In this document: piece after piece, positions 22,663 to 34,228 of the stretch | Layout: every line of letters begins with the position of its first letter | Position numbering within the stretch: the first letter of the stretch is position 1 | Assembly (NCBI RefSeq): GCF_028769735.1 | Contig: NC_088172.1 | Span: 89,982,451-90,046,450, forward strand | Direction of reading: 5' to 3' | Length of the DNA stretch: 64,000 bases | DNA from: Zonotrichia leucophrys gambelii | Taxonomy: Eukaryota; Chordata; Aves; Passeriformes; Passerellidae | The notes under the pieces: generated by a model | What the model was told of the DNA's origin: nothing | The model's database searches: none | What the model saw: the letters and a program-made list of their open reading frames with translations, nothing else | Position numbers and translations under genes: made by a program

Positions 22663-24258
22663 CCATAAAGAAAAATGTAAGGGGGGATGATGCATCTAGC
22701 ATGTAAAATACTGGTCAGCCACGTTGCTTGTGTTAATTCCATGTACCACTGTGTAGAAAGCCCCATCTAAAGCACTTTACTGTTAATCCCCTGCTACTGT
22801 GAGAAAAGCTGTTTTTCACCCTTAGGGATGAGTGTGGACCCTTTCTTTGGCTCACAGTCACCTCAGCAATAGCATCCAGAGGAGGTGTCCAAGTTTTCCT
22901 TTGTCCAGAAGTCTGCTGGCTTGACAGGAGGGACTCTGAGGACAGTGGGATGGAAGAGGAGGAATGAGATGTAAGGCTGGGGGACAGGATCTCTTATTAT
23001 TTACTCTAGGGAGGGTAGAAGAAATATTCTGAGTCTCCTGGCAGAAAGAGACTGGAGGTCTTTGGTGACCAACAGGTAAAGAATATGCTGTTAAAGCATG
23101 ATGAAGTAGAGAAAAGAGCAGTACATGTGGAGCCTGGTGATACCACCTTGGACCACCAAGAAATAGCTGATGCATGAAATGAAATGCTAACAGTTCCCAA
23201 GTGACAGGCAGAGAAGAAAAATAACCAACATAAAAAAAAAATTAAGGTTTGTCAAAACACTACCAAAAGTAAGAGAGGGAAGTGCAGTCGGCTAGTTGTT
23301 CAAAACACCTAAAAGTGCCAGAAGGCACCTTATGGAGGAAGCATCCATCAGCAAAATGATAGGGGGGTTTTGTTACTGACCATAGCAATATTTTTCCAGG
23401 TATTTCCTCTCTGTCTTACATGAGCACTAGTTAAGAAGAGGAAAGCAGTCCTCAATCTCGCTGTACAAAAACACTCAGAGCAACAGCTCTTTTCTCTCTT
23501 TCCTTTTACATAAGGAGACATTGTGACCAGAGAAGGATTTCAAATTGGAAGAGGTTTTGTTACCAAGGAAGATGTGGATGACAAGGAAGGAGATGAGGAA
23601 CAAGAGTAATTGAAAGGGATACCTCCAGCACAGCGCAAGATTAATGTTCCTCCTAATTTATCTCATATTTCTTCCACAGATGATGTTCCGACCATCTATG
23701 TTTGTATGGTTAATGCTGAGGGTAAAGAGCAGAGAAGAGCTCCTCGTAGTCTGCTCAGCAATGGGGAGAAAATCCCCGAGTGATTCCTCACATCTTTGCA
23801 CCAGGGTAAATGAGAGGTTAGAAGGATTGTCTGGAAGGAGGTGCTAATGATGCTGATCATCATTGGACAAACAAAGACACTTGTGCACTGTGTGGGGCAA
23901 TTGTGGGAGTGCAATGATTTCTACAATGAAGGCAGTCAACTGTGGTGGAGGTCTGATAAATCAGAAATGCTCTAACTATAAGCTCAGCTTCTCAGTGTAC
24001 TTGGGAATATTCCAAATTATCTATCACGCCGGTAATTGCTAAAAAATGCCTATATTTTAGATGTATGTGTTTGCAATGTTATTTGGAGTCTTTAGCCCTG
24101 TAAGAAAAATTATTATAATTCACAAATAACAATGTGCAACTGTTGGTACTTTATTTTCAAAAGTTGTGCACCTGATACAGGGAATGTGCACAAGGTGTTG
24201 GCTTCAGTCCCCACTAGAAGTGAATGACAGTAAATTATTAACTTTTAAGCTACATTTC

Positions 24259-24281
24259 TATTTATTTATTTATTTATTTAT
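24259..24281. repeat. (TTTA)n microsatellite
   Basis: About five and a half copies of TTTA. An ordinary AT-rich tetranucleotide repeat. Confidence 0.93.
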
Positions 24282-27200
24282 CTAGTCACTTATTGTGTAA
24301 GAAAAATTGTATTTGGGGAACAAGCTGATACAAATATATTTGAAAGTACTTTAATATTCAACATGTGAAATATTACCTGCAGAGCACTATACTCCTCTGA
24401 AAAGAAAATCATTGTAACTCTTTGCGTGACCTGATTCACCTGAATTTAGACAGATATTCTGAAACTCTCTAACAACAGAATAGGTCTGTCTCTTCTGGTA
24501 CCTTTCACAGTACTTTGTCCAGTTTTAAATGAAGCAGTCAAGGAAAATATAATCTGTCTAGCTTGTAATTCCCCTGTTGTAATACATTCCTTGTTATGAC
24601 TTTTCTTCACCCTCTACCTTCCTTGTTTAATTTCACCCTGTTTGCATTTTAGTTTAGCTTAGCAGACATCTGCTTACATTTTTTCCTCTATCCATCCTCA
24701 TCTCTTGCTGTGACATCAGTCATTGTTTCTGAAGGAATCAAACTACAGCCACATGGGAAATCTGGGGTTTGTGCATTCCTGAGTCCCACAGCTGAAGGGA
24801 ACTCACCTTGGTGTTCAGATCTAGAAAGAAATTGTTAGAGTGTTAAGGGATTGCTAGATTGGGATAAGGGATTGTAGAGCTTCACCTAGAAAGGTATCAT
24901 ACAGATATTTCTTTTTCTGCACTGAAGTTTACACTTCTCCTTTCCACATTCCTATTGGTTGCAATGCTGGGATGTTATTTTTCTCTCTGCCACAAAGATT
25001 TAGCTCAGTGTATCCCTTCTGTGAGAGATTTTAAAAGGTGCCTTTTACCTTTAGCTGTCCCTGATGTCTCCCCAGGTATAATCTGTTGCAAGTTTATACT
25101 AATGCTAACATTTTTAATTTTTAAACCAACTTTGAATTCTTGCACTTTGCACAAGAAAGCTGTTAAAACCTTGCCCATTTAAAACAAAGAATAACTGAAA
25201 TAATAGGTTCTTGGAATGTGAATTTTACTCATGTGTAGCAGATTGACACATTCACCAGAAATCTTATATTATGGCCTCTAATTTACTGTGAATCACTTCA
25301 CATTTACAGTAGAAATACAGATAAAATCATATCCATAACACTGTGATGACTATAAGTGGTCTGTTTAGCTGCTTTTAAACAGACAGTTGAATCAAATAAT
25401 TTTAGAAATCCCATACCAAAAAATGCTATGCATTTTCCTCTCTGTCTTTCTCTCCCTCTTCACTACAGTACGTCTTGCTGTTTAGAGCAAACTGACTGTG
25501 CTCAGTTTGTTCTGTTAGTGTTGCTGACATCGATGTTTTATTTACTGAATTACAGTTGTGTTTGAGGCCTCCTTTATTTCCAGAATATTTTGTTAAAGTC
25601 TTGCTTACATTAGGCATTTTACTTTCTTTTCCTATAAAGTATTTCATGATGTTCTGATCCAGTAGGAAATTTTCTTGTAAAGTCTGGCAAGAGCTGCCAT
25701 TACTCTGGACTTCTGGGCCAGCAGTGCAAAGTTTATTGTCAGAGTTATCACATCCCTTTCTGTTTACCTGCTGTGTTTTTATGGCTTAAAAATCACATCA
25801 CCTTGTTTATGATGACAGTTTATTATTGAGTAGGAATATATCAAAAATATTTTTTCAATTATGGCAGTAAAACATTGGAGATTCTGCCTAGGCCACGTGA
25901 TAAGGAGAAATGTAGGGAATGTAATTCCCCTTGAGAAACCAATGCAATTAGTTTAATAAATATAGGAAGTGAAATAATTAGATTAATAAATTAAGAGGGT
26001 TTCTATTTGTCATTTGTTGATTATAGCTGGCATTTGTTTGAGTATTATTTTGTTGTTTCTGCAATAGGATTTACTCTTAGTCTAGATGTAAAAAAAGGTC
26101 ATCCTTTAGTATATTTCCACTTTGAACATATTCAAAGAGTTATCTACATTTTATAAATTTTAACTAAATTCTTTCTTCTTTTCCCAAACCAATATATTCT
26201 AGACAAGCGTTAATACACAGACCATTGTTCTATTTGTCCTTACTTTTCTACTTATATAATTTTTCTGCTGACAAATCTTACAGCTCTAACCACAGTTCTG
26301 CTGTCTCTGAGGCCTGCCTTTTGCAGCTTTCCCAAAACCCTCTGTTTCTGAGGATTCCCACAAATTCACATACCTACTTAGATGCACGTTTGAGTGCACT
26401 TTAAGTTAAATACTCTTATATGGCTACTGAAAAATCCAATAATTTTCGCACCAATGAAGTCTGAGTGAATACAAACACTGATATTTGAAATGCTTCTTTT
26501 CAATAGATGGGAAGAAAAAGAGATTATTTTCAGGAATATTTCTTCTCATGCTTGAGTTGTGCAACTGAAACACATTGAAGAAATAAGTTATAAATATATA
26601 CTTGTCCCATAGTCATTTATTTCTGGAATTCTTCAGCTCTGATCTGCAGTCAAAATATCAATTTTCTGTAGAGCACTTGCTGGGACCCTGGGAAAAGCAG
26701 CGAGCCTTTTTGAGGTTGGCCCAGGAGAGCTTCATCCAAAGGAGTTGGAGACATGAAAGAAAAAGGTGCAATGAAGCTTGAGTGTAAATCACATCTTTGT
26801 AACCAGCACGCAGATGCTCATCACCCAGGGCAAAAATGCACCCCAAAATTAAAGTGAAAAAGACTGAGACCCACCAAGTCATAGTGTGTGACTTTATTAT
26901 TGTTGCTTTACTAACCTGGAAAGCATCAGCTCAAACTTGTGGTCTGTTTACACTTCCTGGGAATTTTTCATTTAATGGTACGAATTAGTCCATTCCTACA
27001 GCTGATGCTGCATTTTTATTAAAAATACTGCTCACCATCATGTGTAGGCATTACTAGTCTTGCCTTACTACTTCATTGCCACTTGGGTGCTACACATGTA
27101 GAATATCCCATTGGAATATTCCATTTTCCTGCCTGGTTTGCAACCTCTGATAATTAGGGAGTTGCTGATTCAAGGATGGGCTGGCTGTTTCATTTTTACC

Positions 27201-27662
27201 AGGACACTGCAAAAATAGAAAGAAAATTCTATGCAATGAAGTAAAAGTAGGACTTAATTTGGACAGCATAGGCACATAAAGATATGGTGGCTGTAAAAGT
27301 CGTTATCTTTTAGCAAACAACAGTTGCTTATCAGATAAGACAGTGATTTTAATGAAGAATCATAGATAAGGATAGAGCAGCACATTGATTAATGCACACA
27401 ACAACTTCTCCTGAAACCTGACTGCATTAGGTGCTCACTCTTTTGTGATGATATGCAAGCTGCAATAAAGCTTTTACAGTTATTCAATATCATGAATAGT
27501 ATTAGCAGGATTATCAGAGTTTCTAGTTGAAATGGATGACTCCATCTCCTGGACTTCCTAAAGTTCTCACTTTAAACCTGCATTATTATTAGACAGAGAT
27601 AAACAAAGGAAAGAAATTCCTGGGAAAGAAACTGAGGGGGAAAAAGGGAACAACCTATTTTT

Positions 27663-27684
27663 TTGTTGTTGTTGCTGTTGTTGT
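27663..27684. repeat. Imperfect (GTT)n microsatellite
   Basis: About seven GTT/GCT units in a T-rich context, with one interruption. An ordinary trinucleotide repeat. Confidence 0.85.
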
Positions 27685-28489
27685 CATACAATGTAACATG
27701 AATATATTGTATGTAATTAGGAATTCCCTAATTTAATCCACAGTAGTATACAAAAAACACACCACCATGTTTTTTGGCTGTGTTTGGCTTTTGTAAATGT
27801 GCTTTAGAAAAAGGCTGTCACCAGTAAAAAATCAACTAGCCTTTGTAGCTGGACTGATTTATTTTTGAATGCAGGCTATTGTTAAATATATATTTTTTTT
27901 TTCATTTTCTTTGAATCTAGTCCATACATCACACTTCTGTCATGAAGAAAGTTATACATAATTCCTGGGGCAACATGTCCCCATTTCCCTTTTAGATTTT
28001 TCTGATCATTGAACCCTGCAATAAAATGGTCCCATGCACACCTGTTTGACACCTGGGTGGTGCAGTGCATGGGCTGTGGTTTGAGGCACTGAAGTAGAGT
28101 TGCTGTGATCTCACCCAAATTCAATACAGCAAAACTTGTTTTAAAGGGAAGTTTTTAGGTCTAGGTGGGATTCTAGAACTGGAGGATGGTCTTAATTTAC
28201 AGTCATATTCCTGGAATCAATTATTCCTTAAAACTACTGTAAGTTACCAAGCTCACAAGCTGTTTATTGTATTGCACATGAAATTATACTTAAGAAAGTT
28301 TGTATTTGCATGAGTAAAAATGTGCAGTATAAGGCTTCTTGTTTTGAATATCTTTTAACCTGCTGGCTTACCTGAGATGAAGAGAGAAATAATGCAAATG
28401 AGTGTGAGTTTCACCGTGCTGTGTGATGTGTGAAGGAAGCATGGAGTACACGTGCTTTGTTAATGTGAGTTTCTCAGCTAGTAAGCCAT

Positions 28490-28640
28490 TGTGTATTAGT
28501 AATATCACAATTCAGGACTAATTAATGCATCATTATGGTCTCCTAAAAGGCTTTTGCTACTGTGAGGCTGTGTACATGGGTTAGTATTTGTTCTGGAAAT
28601 GTTTTATTATTAATACTTTATTGTAATGTGAAAGCTGATT
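28490..28640. promoter_or_regulatory. Candidate conserved non-coding element
   Basis: A repeat-free AT-rich block with paired homeodomain cores (GACTAATTAATGC near 28515, CATCATTATGG near 28528, TTATTATTAATAC near 28603). The call rests on texture only. Overlapping function with a non-coding transcript is possible. Confidence 0.18.
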
Positions 28641-29725
28641 TGGTGCCTTGAATTGCACTTGCACCCCCAGAAGCATTATTTTAATTGGAAATATTTGCAA
28701 CTTAAAATACCAGACATAAACCATAAATGTGTAGTGGGCCGTTTTCTAGTTCTATAAAAGGAGACTTTTATTAAGGGTAGAGAGATCCAGATATGGCAGC
28801 TTGGTGGTCTTGAAACCAGAATCAGAGAATTGGTTCAACGTTAAGACTTTGTCTCCAATACTCAAGGGCTGATCCTACACATTCCCCTTTTTCAAGCCTG
28901 GTTAGGGCCTTGTGGGGAATGCACAACTTTTGAGGATCAGATCTGAAACTCTTCCCAGGGAACATGCTTTTGAAGAACATCTGTTTTGAAAACACCAGGC
29001 ATGTGCAAACCAGAGTGAGACCAAGGTCATCTGAAGTTTAGCTTTCCTCTACCCAAGAGCTGCCTGTAGTCATTTTGCTAACTTTATTTTCATCTGGTCC
29101 CTGCATAGCAAAAATTCTGCTCATAAAGCAATCACAAAAGTTGTTATGGCCCTAAAGAATGCTGCTGAAAGCAAATAAGTGCTGTAGTTTCTAGATTCCA
29201 TCCCTAATTAGTAAGAGGGGTCAAATGTCAGGTCCGTCAGTGAGCTGTAGTATTTCAGTTTTCAATCAGTAAAGGTCTCATTCATTTAACAAGACAAAGA
29301 AGCTGAGAATTTTCTTTGTGACATTGTTCTGGTTGCCTTTCCTTCTCATGTTATTCCTAGCTTTTTCCTGATAGTTTAGCTTGGGTTTTTTGAGACCAAT
29401 CTCTGGATAATTCTTTAGTGGACTCTTAAATCACCCTTTTTTCCTGTTTCTTGGCAATATAGTTGCTTCCTTTCCATTAACCTACTGCCTGATTACACCA
29501 ACTGTCTGAAATGCAGTTTGAATGACTCTTTGCGTACGATCTTATCTGACACTTACATCTCCTTCCATTTTTTAATCTCATTTTAAGGACATGAACTATT
29601 TGGAATTCCTTCTGCCCCTTTTATCTAGATTCCATTTTCTTAAATGAAAGAAAATCAGCTTTTCCAAGGGGAATAGTTTAATTGTTCAGGGTGCATGATT
29701 TGTGGTGACCTTACAATTGTGCAGG

Positions 29726-29740
29726 ACCACGGTCCGTGGT
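29726..29740. promoter_or_regulatory. 15-bp perfect palindrome with two CpGs
   Basis: ACCACGG (29726-29732) and CCGTGGT (29734-29740) are exact reverse complements around a single T. Two CpGs within 15 bases are notable in DNA otherwise depleted of CpG. A symmetric site like this would suit a dimeric DNA-binding protein, but I cannot assign one. Confidence 0.4.
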
Positions 29741-31062
29741 GTTCCATGCAAGTGATCAGAAGGGGCCATGCTCGCCTTTGAAGTGGGGTAGCTTATCAAA
29801 AAAGTAGTAAGTTGGATCAAAATTTCTGTCCAATTAACTATGTCCTTTCCGCATAAGCATGGGGATTTTGTATTGTGGACTGCTGGGGGTTTTGAGTAAA
29901 ATTTACTGCCAAATCTATGTTTTAACAGACTAGTATGAAGTATTTTCATTCTAACCACCTATTGATTCATCTAAGTTCATAGATGAATAGTCATAACTTG
30001 AAAGATTTATTGAGTTCTATGAGTCTAATTTGTCTAGCTTATTTGTTTTACAATAAGGCCACTTTTCTGCCTCTGCTCTTCTGTCTGTTCAGCTTTACTC
30101 ACTAAACCTGTGGCTCATATTCTCTACTGCTTCCATGGGACTCATCGTATGGCTTGGCGTTGTATGGTTTTGATTTAATCAAGAAAAAGATGAAAGTAGG
30201 TGAGTGTTACTTTCAACTCCGCAGTCATTTTGCCATCCATCTTAGTCAATGTGTGGCTGCCCAGGACACAGCATTAATGATAGCTGTCAAAATAATAGTC
30301 AGAAGGTTAAAGGTCAAGAAAAATATGTAAAAGACTTCAGGGTGAACCAGATGATAAAGTAACTCATTTAGGCCATTAAATGCTAGCATAGTATGGACTT
30401 GATGGGTTCATGGGTTACTAGAAGCAAGAAGAGTAAATGGGGACATCTTCAAGTAGTTTACTCTTGTTAAAAGATGAAAAAAGATGATAATAGCATTACC
30501 AAACAACTGCACTAAAGGCAATTTTCTTAATTACCATGCTGACCCAACGGTGCACAGAGAGAGGTCTTGTTATTAGAATGAGAGCTTTTACTTTCAAACA
30601 ATATTAACCCTTCTTGGAACTCTATGTCTTAATTAAGAGTATTCCTGGAAGTTCTGAGGCTCTCAACATTTTTACATTTATTTTTGGGTTTGCAAAGCAA
30701 TGAGTCAAGAGACAAACCATTGCATCTTTCTTCATTGGTTGAAGCAAAGGGTTCACTTGTTGAAGCAAAAGACCACTGAGTCTATGCTTCATTTTAAGTC
30801 TTTCTCCAATAAAGCTATGAGTCATACATTTATGGAAGGAGCAAGGCTGAGCAGTTAAATAGTCTCTGACTGTAAAAACAGTAGTGAGAAGTTGTCTCCC
30901 TTTCCCTAATTTTTTCAGCAAGGCATTTTGTTTTCAATTGTTTAGAAATAGGCTTATTTTCTGGAGTAATCTAGGTGAGAAAAAAAGTTTTGCAAGTGGT
31001 TATACTTTTTGTAAACAGTGAAATGTCATAGAAAACTAGAAAGCTTTATATGTATCAATAAA
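29741..31062. other. Unique AT-rich non-coding sequence
   Basis: No gene or repeat recognised. The minus-strand frames at 29686-29958 and 30622-30921 have no known domain. Confidence 0.65.
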
Positions 31063-31120
31063 AGGCTTTCAGTTTCACAGTCTGTAAATGGGGGCAAGGA
31101 TTAATAATTTCCTCAAACCC
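31063..31120 (+). repeat. MIR/CORE-SINE-like relic (sense)
   Basis: The phrase CAGTTTCACAGTCTGTAAATGGGGGCAAGGATTAATAA resembles the well-known MIR segment CAGTTTCCTCATCTGTAAAATGGGGATAATAATA in order and spacing, with several substitutions. MIRs are ancient tRNA-derived SINEs shared across amniotes and are no longer active. Only about 60 bases remain. The match is from memory and could be chance. Confidence 0.4.
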
Positions 31121-32594
31121 TTAACAAAAAATTCCAGCAAGGTTAATGAAATTTGCATGTGCTGTCTGTCTTCTGCTACCTAGCTGGCCATGGTTTGTAA
31201 AGGCTTCATCCAGGCTCTAAGATTTTCTGGGACATTGACTGTCATGCCAGAAGGACTGCTGGTTTGCTGGTTTCTTAAGGGATCTTTTCAGTAGTATTAC
31301 TTTCATTTGACTTGCCTATTTGTCATGCTCAGATGTTCTTCTTGAAGCCATTGTATTGTAGTTACATTTGGTGGGGAGGAAATACAAATCTCAGCATCAA
31401 GCAGAATGTCATAGGCAGAGGAATTCCCTGCTGTTCCAGAATCTAAAAAATTATGAATGTACAGAATACTTTATTAGAATTTGGAACATTTTTTTTAAAA
31501 AAAGGAGGAATAATTTGCAATTATCTGAAGTTGTGACATTATACGACCATGACGAAATAACAGTAAAGTACACTAAAATCAGCTGGACTGAAAGTTTTGG
31601 GGAAGTCACTACTGCTACTGTGACAGTCATCCGCTGCTCAGAGAAGGCCTATATTGCTACTATCAGTTAGTATTGATAATTTGGGAGGGGGAGACCAACG
31701 AAACTGGAGGCAGTGACTGAAACATCTAAAGTGTCTTGCTGTAGAAGGTATTTTTTCTTCTGTTTTCCTTTTGGCTTCCCTCATCAGAGGAGTTTTCAGT
31801 GACTATCACTCAATGTGGCATGTCAAGCAGCCTGTTCCCAGTCTTTGAAGCTCAGAGAATTATTGGGAGCATGGTAACAAGGGCACAAAGAGCTGTTACA
31901 GCACCAGATTGATCTCCATGTACTTTCCCTTCAGAAGCTGTCTTTGAATTGGAGTTTGGCCTAGAGCAGAAGCAAATGATCTGATTTTCGTCACTTATGT
32001 CACATTGATTCAGTTCATGGGGATTTTGGTGATGTGGAGAAAAACTAGATTCCTTCTGAAGGAAAATGAGCCAGCAGTTGAGCTTCAGGTACTTCCCAGC
32101 CACTCACCAGTGCCCTATAGAAAACAAGTGCCCAAAATAATGGCTGGTCTTCTACATATGTGGGAGGTATATTTTGTCCAAGGAATCAGGTAAAACCTGG
32201 TTCAAGTAACCACTGAAAAGGGCATATTCTATAGATATAGGGCCTTCAGCACCAACTGCAGTCATCCCCTGGTCTGCTCTTTTCACACCAAACACCTTGC
32301 TACTGTAGAGTCAAGGCATCTAATCTAAAATGATTGTCCAGGCTGGTATATTTCCTGTGTCACTTGGTAATTAGTTTAATTATATTATTAAGAATCTGCA
32401 GTATATCATACTACTATATCAAATTCTATTTCTTTTAATACTGTAATATCCTCAACAATCCCTACTAATTTCATGAAACTGCTGGGCTTGGCACTGTAAA
32501 AACATGTAGGAATTTTGGCTAGAGCCTCTTGAAAGACATTACAATCTACCTCAGTGCAATAAAGTGAGCAGTGTGAAGGAAGGTCTTTAGCCTT
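31121..32594. other. Unique AT-rich non-coding sequence
   Basis: No gene recognised. The frame at plus 31368-31670 (100 codons) lacks a recognisable domain and has no usable exon boundaries that I can support. Confidence 0.62.
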
Positions 32595-32712
32595 GCTTCC
32601 TGGGAGACAGATAAAGTGATTTGTCCAAAATGAAATAAAAAGTATAAGGTAGAACTAACGTTTGAACTTACGTACTTTGAAAATCATTCCAGTGTCTGGA
32701 CCGAGGCACTGG
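32595..32712 (-). repeat. MIR/CORE-SINE-like relic (antisense)
   Basis: The order of words AAAGTGATTTGTCC (32613), a run of A-rich spacer, GTAGAACTAACGTTTGAACTTA (32649) and a CATTCCAGTGTCTGGACC tail follows the antisense MIR layout as I remember it: AAGTGACTTGCCCAAGGTCAC, then GCAGAGCTGGGATTTGAACCC, then the GACTCCA end. The GTTTGAAC part corresponds to the B-box region of the ancestral tRNA promoter. The copy is old and diverged, with no coding capacity. Confidence 0.55.
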
Positions 32713-33099
32713 GAAGCTTATTTTCCATCAAATTTTCAAAGCAAATTTGCTCATATATTTGCACTATTTGTAAGTCTGTAGCAAAGCACTGTATTCCAGC
32801 CTTATGGTAAGTATAAAATCATATATCTTCTGATGTCTGGTTGGCAAAAATTGTTAGCTGACCAGGCAAAGAACATCTGAATGGCTAATGGAAACTTTCT
32901 CTTCCTGCTAAATGGGGCAGTTGGCTAATTTGTTTAGCTAAACTATATTAGCCATGGGGAAAGTTTTATTATCACAGACAAAAGCAGGAAGCAGGGAATG
33001 GACATGCTGTATTTTTAAAATTAAAGTAATTTTGAAAAACAAACTCACTTTCTTATTGATTATTTCAGTTGTTAGATTAGAGGCTCATTACTTTTAATA
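32713..33099. other. Unique AT-rich spacer between two old repeats
   Basis: Nothing recognisable. It separates the MIR-like relic from a probable CR1 fragment. Confidence 0.6.
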
Positions 33100-33180
33100 A
33101 TAGGATAATAGAAGATAGAAATGGAAAAGATCTATTAGATCATTGAGTCCATCCCCATTACAGGAGCAGGATATAGTCAG
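33100..33180 (-). mobile_element. Probable ancient CR1 3'-end fragment
   Basis: The words AGAAATGGAAAAGATCTATT, AGATCATTGAGTCCATCCCC and a GCAGGAT close follow the antisense 3' end of older CR1-type LINEs (GAAGGGACCT, AGATCATCTAGTCCA, CCCCTGCC). Only about 80 bases remain and the octamer terminus is not evident. It is less certain than the copy at 5053-5570. Confidence 0.45.
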
Positions 33181-34197
33181 GTATATGTGGATGGATGTAT
33201 CAAATATTAAACTCATATGACACAGTAAATCCTCTGTTTCCTCCACAGAGTGCTAATGCTAAGAGCTTTGACAGTGAGTTGTTTACTCTCAAAAGCAGTT
33301 TCTGAGCTACCTTCTGGCCAGCTCTTAGGTAGATGTTTAGTTGGGAGAGCAGGATCCCAGGAGCCCAATGAGAAATAAGGTCATGGTGTGGCCTTTTTTT
33401 CCCTCCCATAGCTGCATGCCTGCAGCTACTGGCAAGTGAATTTCAGCATGCACTCGGGCACAGCCAAGAGATGAAGTACAGCTCCTTGTTTTTTTCTAAG
33501 TGCATCGTTACAGTGAGAGAAAGACAGAGACTGAGGAGTAGTTTCTCTTTGCTCTGTAGTGCCGCTGGGGGGAATGGGGTAACACAGGAGATCGAGACAC
33601 CAAATCCAGTGGCTCACTGGTTTTTTGTGCACTCTGCAGCAGCTGCCATAGGGACACTGAGAGTCAGGTGAGATGTGCAAGAAGAAAGTACATTCCAGAT
33701 GCTCAGCACCTGGTTTCAGGCAATAGATCTTAAGCCTCTTCATCTCTCTTGACTTCAGTTTTGTAGCAAATAGGCCTGTTTGGAATTGAACACCCCTTCC
33801 CCACAGAGCCAATCCTCTTCCCACAGACTTGGGCTCCATGTTAGGCTCCATAATATTTATAAGGAAAATGTGAAGGCTTGTGGGGTTACTTGTGAACATT
33901 ATGGAAAAGGGGTTGGAGGTGGAAGTCTTACTTTACATGTCCATGGTTAAGCTTCTGGGAAGCTTCATAGATGAGGAATCCAGGTTTCCCCAGAAGTATA
34001 AACATACCCAGTCTTAAGAGGCTACCTTTACAGCCGTCAAATAAATTTATTTGATACAAAGGGGTCATAAAGACTTATTGTGGGTTTTTTCTTTATTCCA
34101 CACTCCATAATTATGGTGGACGAGAATAAGAAGACCTTCAGCTTAAAGGAATACTTCAACTGTTGAATGTCAAAAAAACAGAGACTGTGTCAAACAG

Positions 34198-34202
<5 letters not shown>
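33181..34202. other. Unique sequence with a slightly GC-richer patch
   Basis: No gene recognised. The longest frame of the window lies here (minus 33426-33899, 157 codons), over a moderately GC-richer part near 33540-33670. Its product has no recognisable domain, and a plus-strand frame (33471-33671) is open across the same bases, so I treat both as chance openings. Confidence 0.55.

Positions 34203-34228
<26 letters not shown>
34203..34228. repeat. (TA)13 microsatellite
   Basis: Thirteen perfect TA units. This is prone to cruciform extrusion and to length change. Confidence 0.95.

Larger units (their letters stand above)
20092..24258. other. Unique AT-rich non-coding sequence
   Basis: No coding gene recognised. 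It contains two compact inverted repeats (20816-20842 and 22643-22662) and a 14-base T tract (21786-21799). A purine-rich segment at about 23517-23609 can be read as a short acidic peptide but has no start or family resemblance. Frames at 22858-23200 (minus) are short and lack recognisable domains. Confidence 0.62.
24282..29725. other. Unique AT-rich non-coding sequence
   Basis: No gene or interspersed repeat recognised. It includes a GTT-rich stretch at 27663-27684 and an enhancer-like block at about 28490-28640, with TAATTAATGCATCATTATGG near 28518 and evenly mixed AT-rich sequence. All frames are under about 81 codons. Confidence 0.62.

Noticed and set aside
23517..23609. Purine-rich segment readable as a short acidic peptide ending in EGDEEQE
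   Set aside because: Preceded by an in-frame stop, only about 30 codons, and explained by local GA-richness.
32202..32214. GGTTCAAG word considered as the T-arm of a tRNA gene
   Set aside because: No matching acceptor, D or anticodon arms at the right distances.
33426..33899. Minus-strand open frame of 157 codons, the longest in the window
   Set aside because: No recognisable domain, signal peptide or splice context, and a plus-strand frame is open across the same bases. It lies in a slightly GC-richer patch where stops are scarce.
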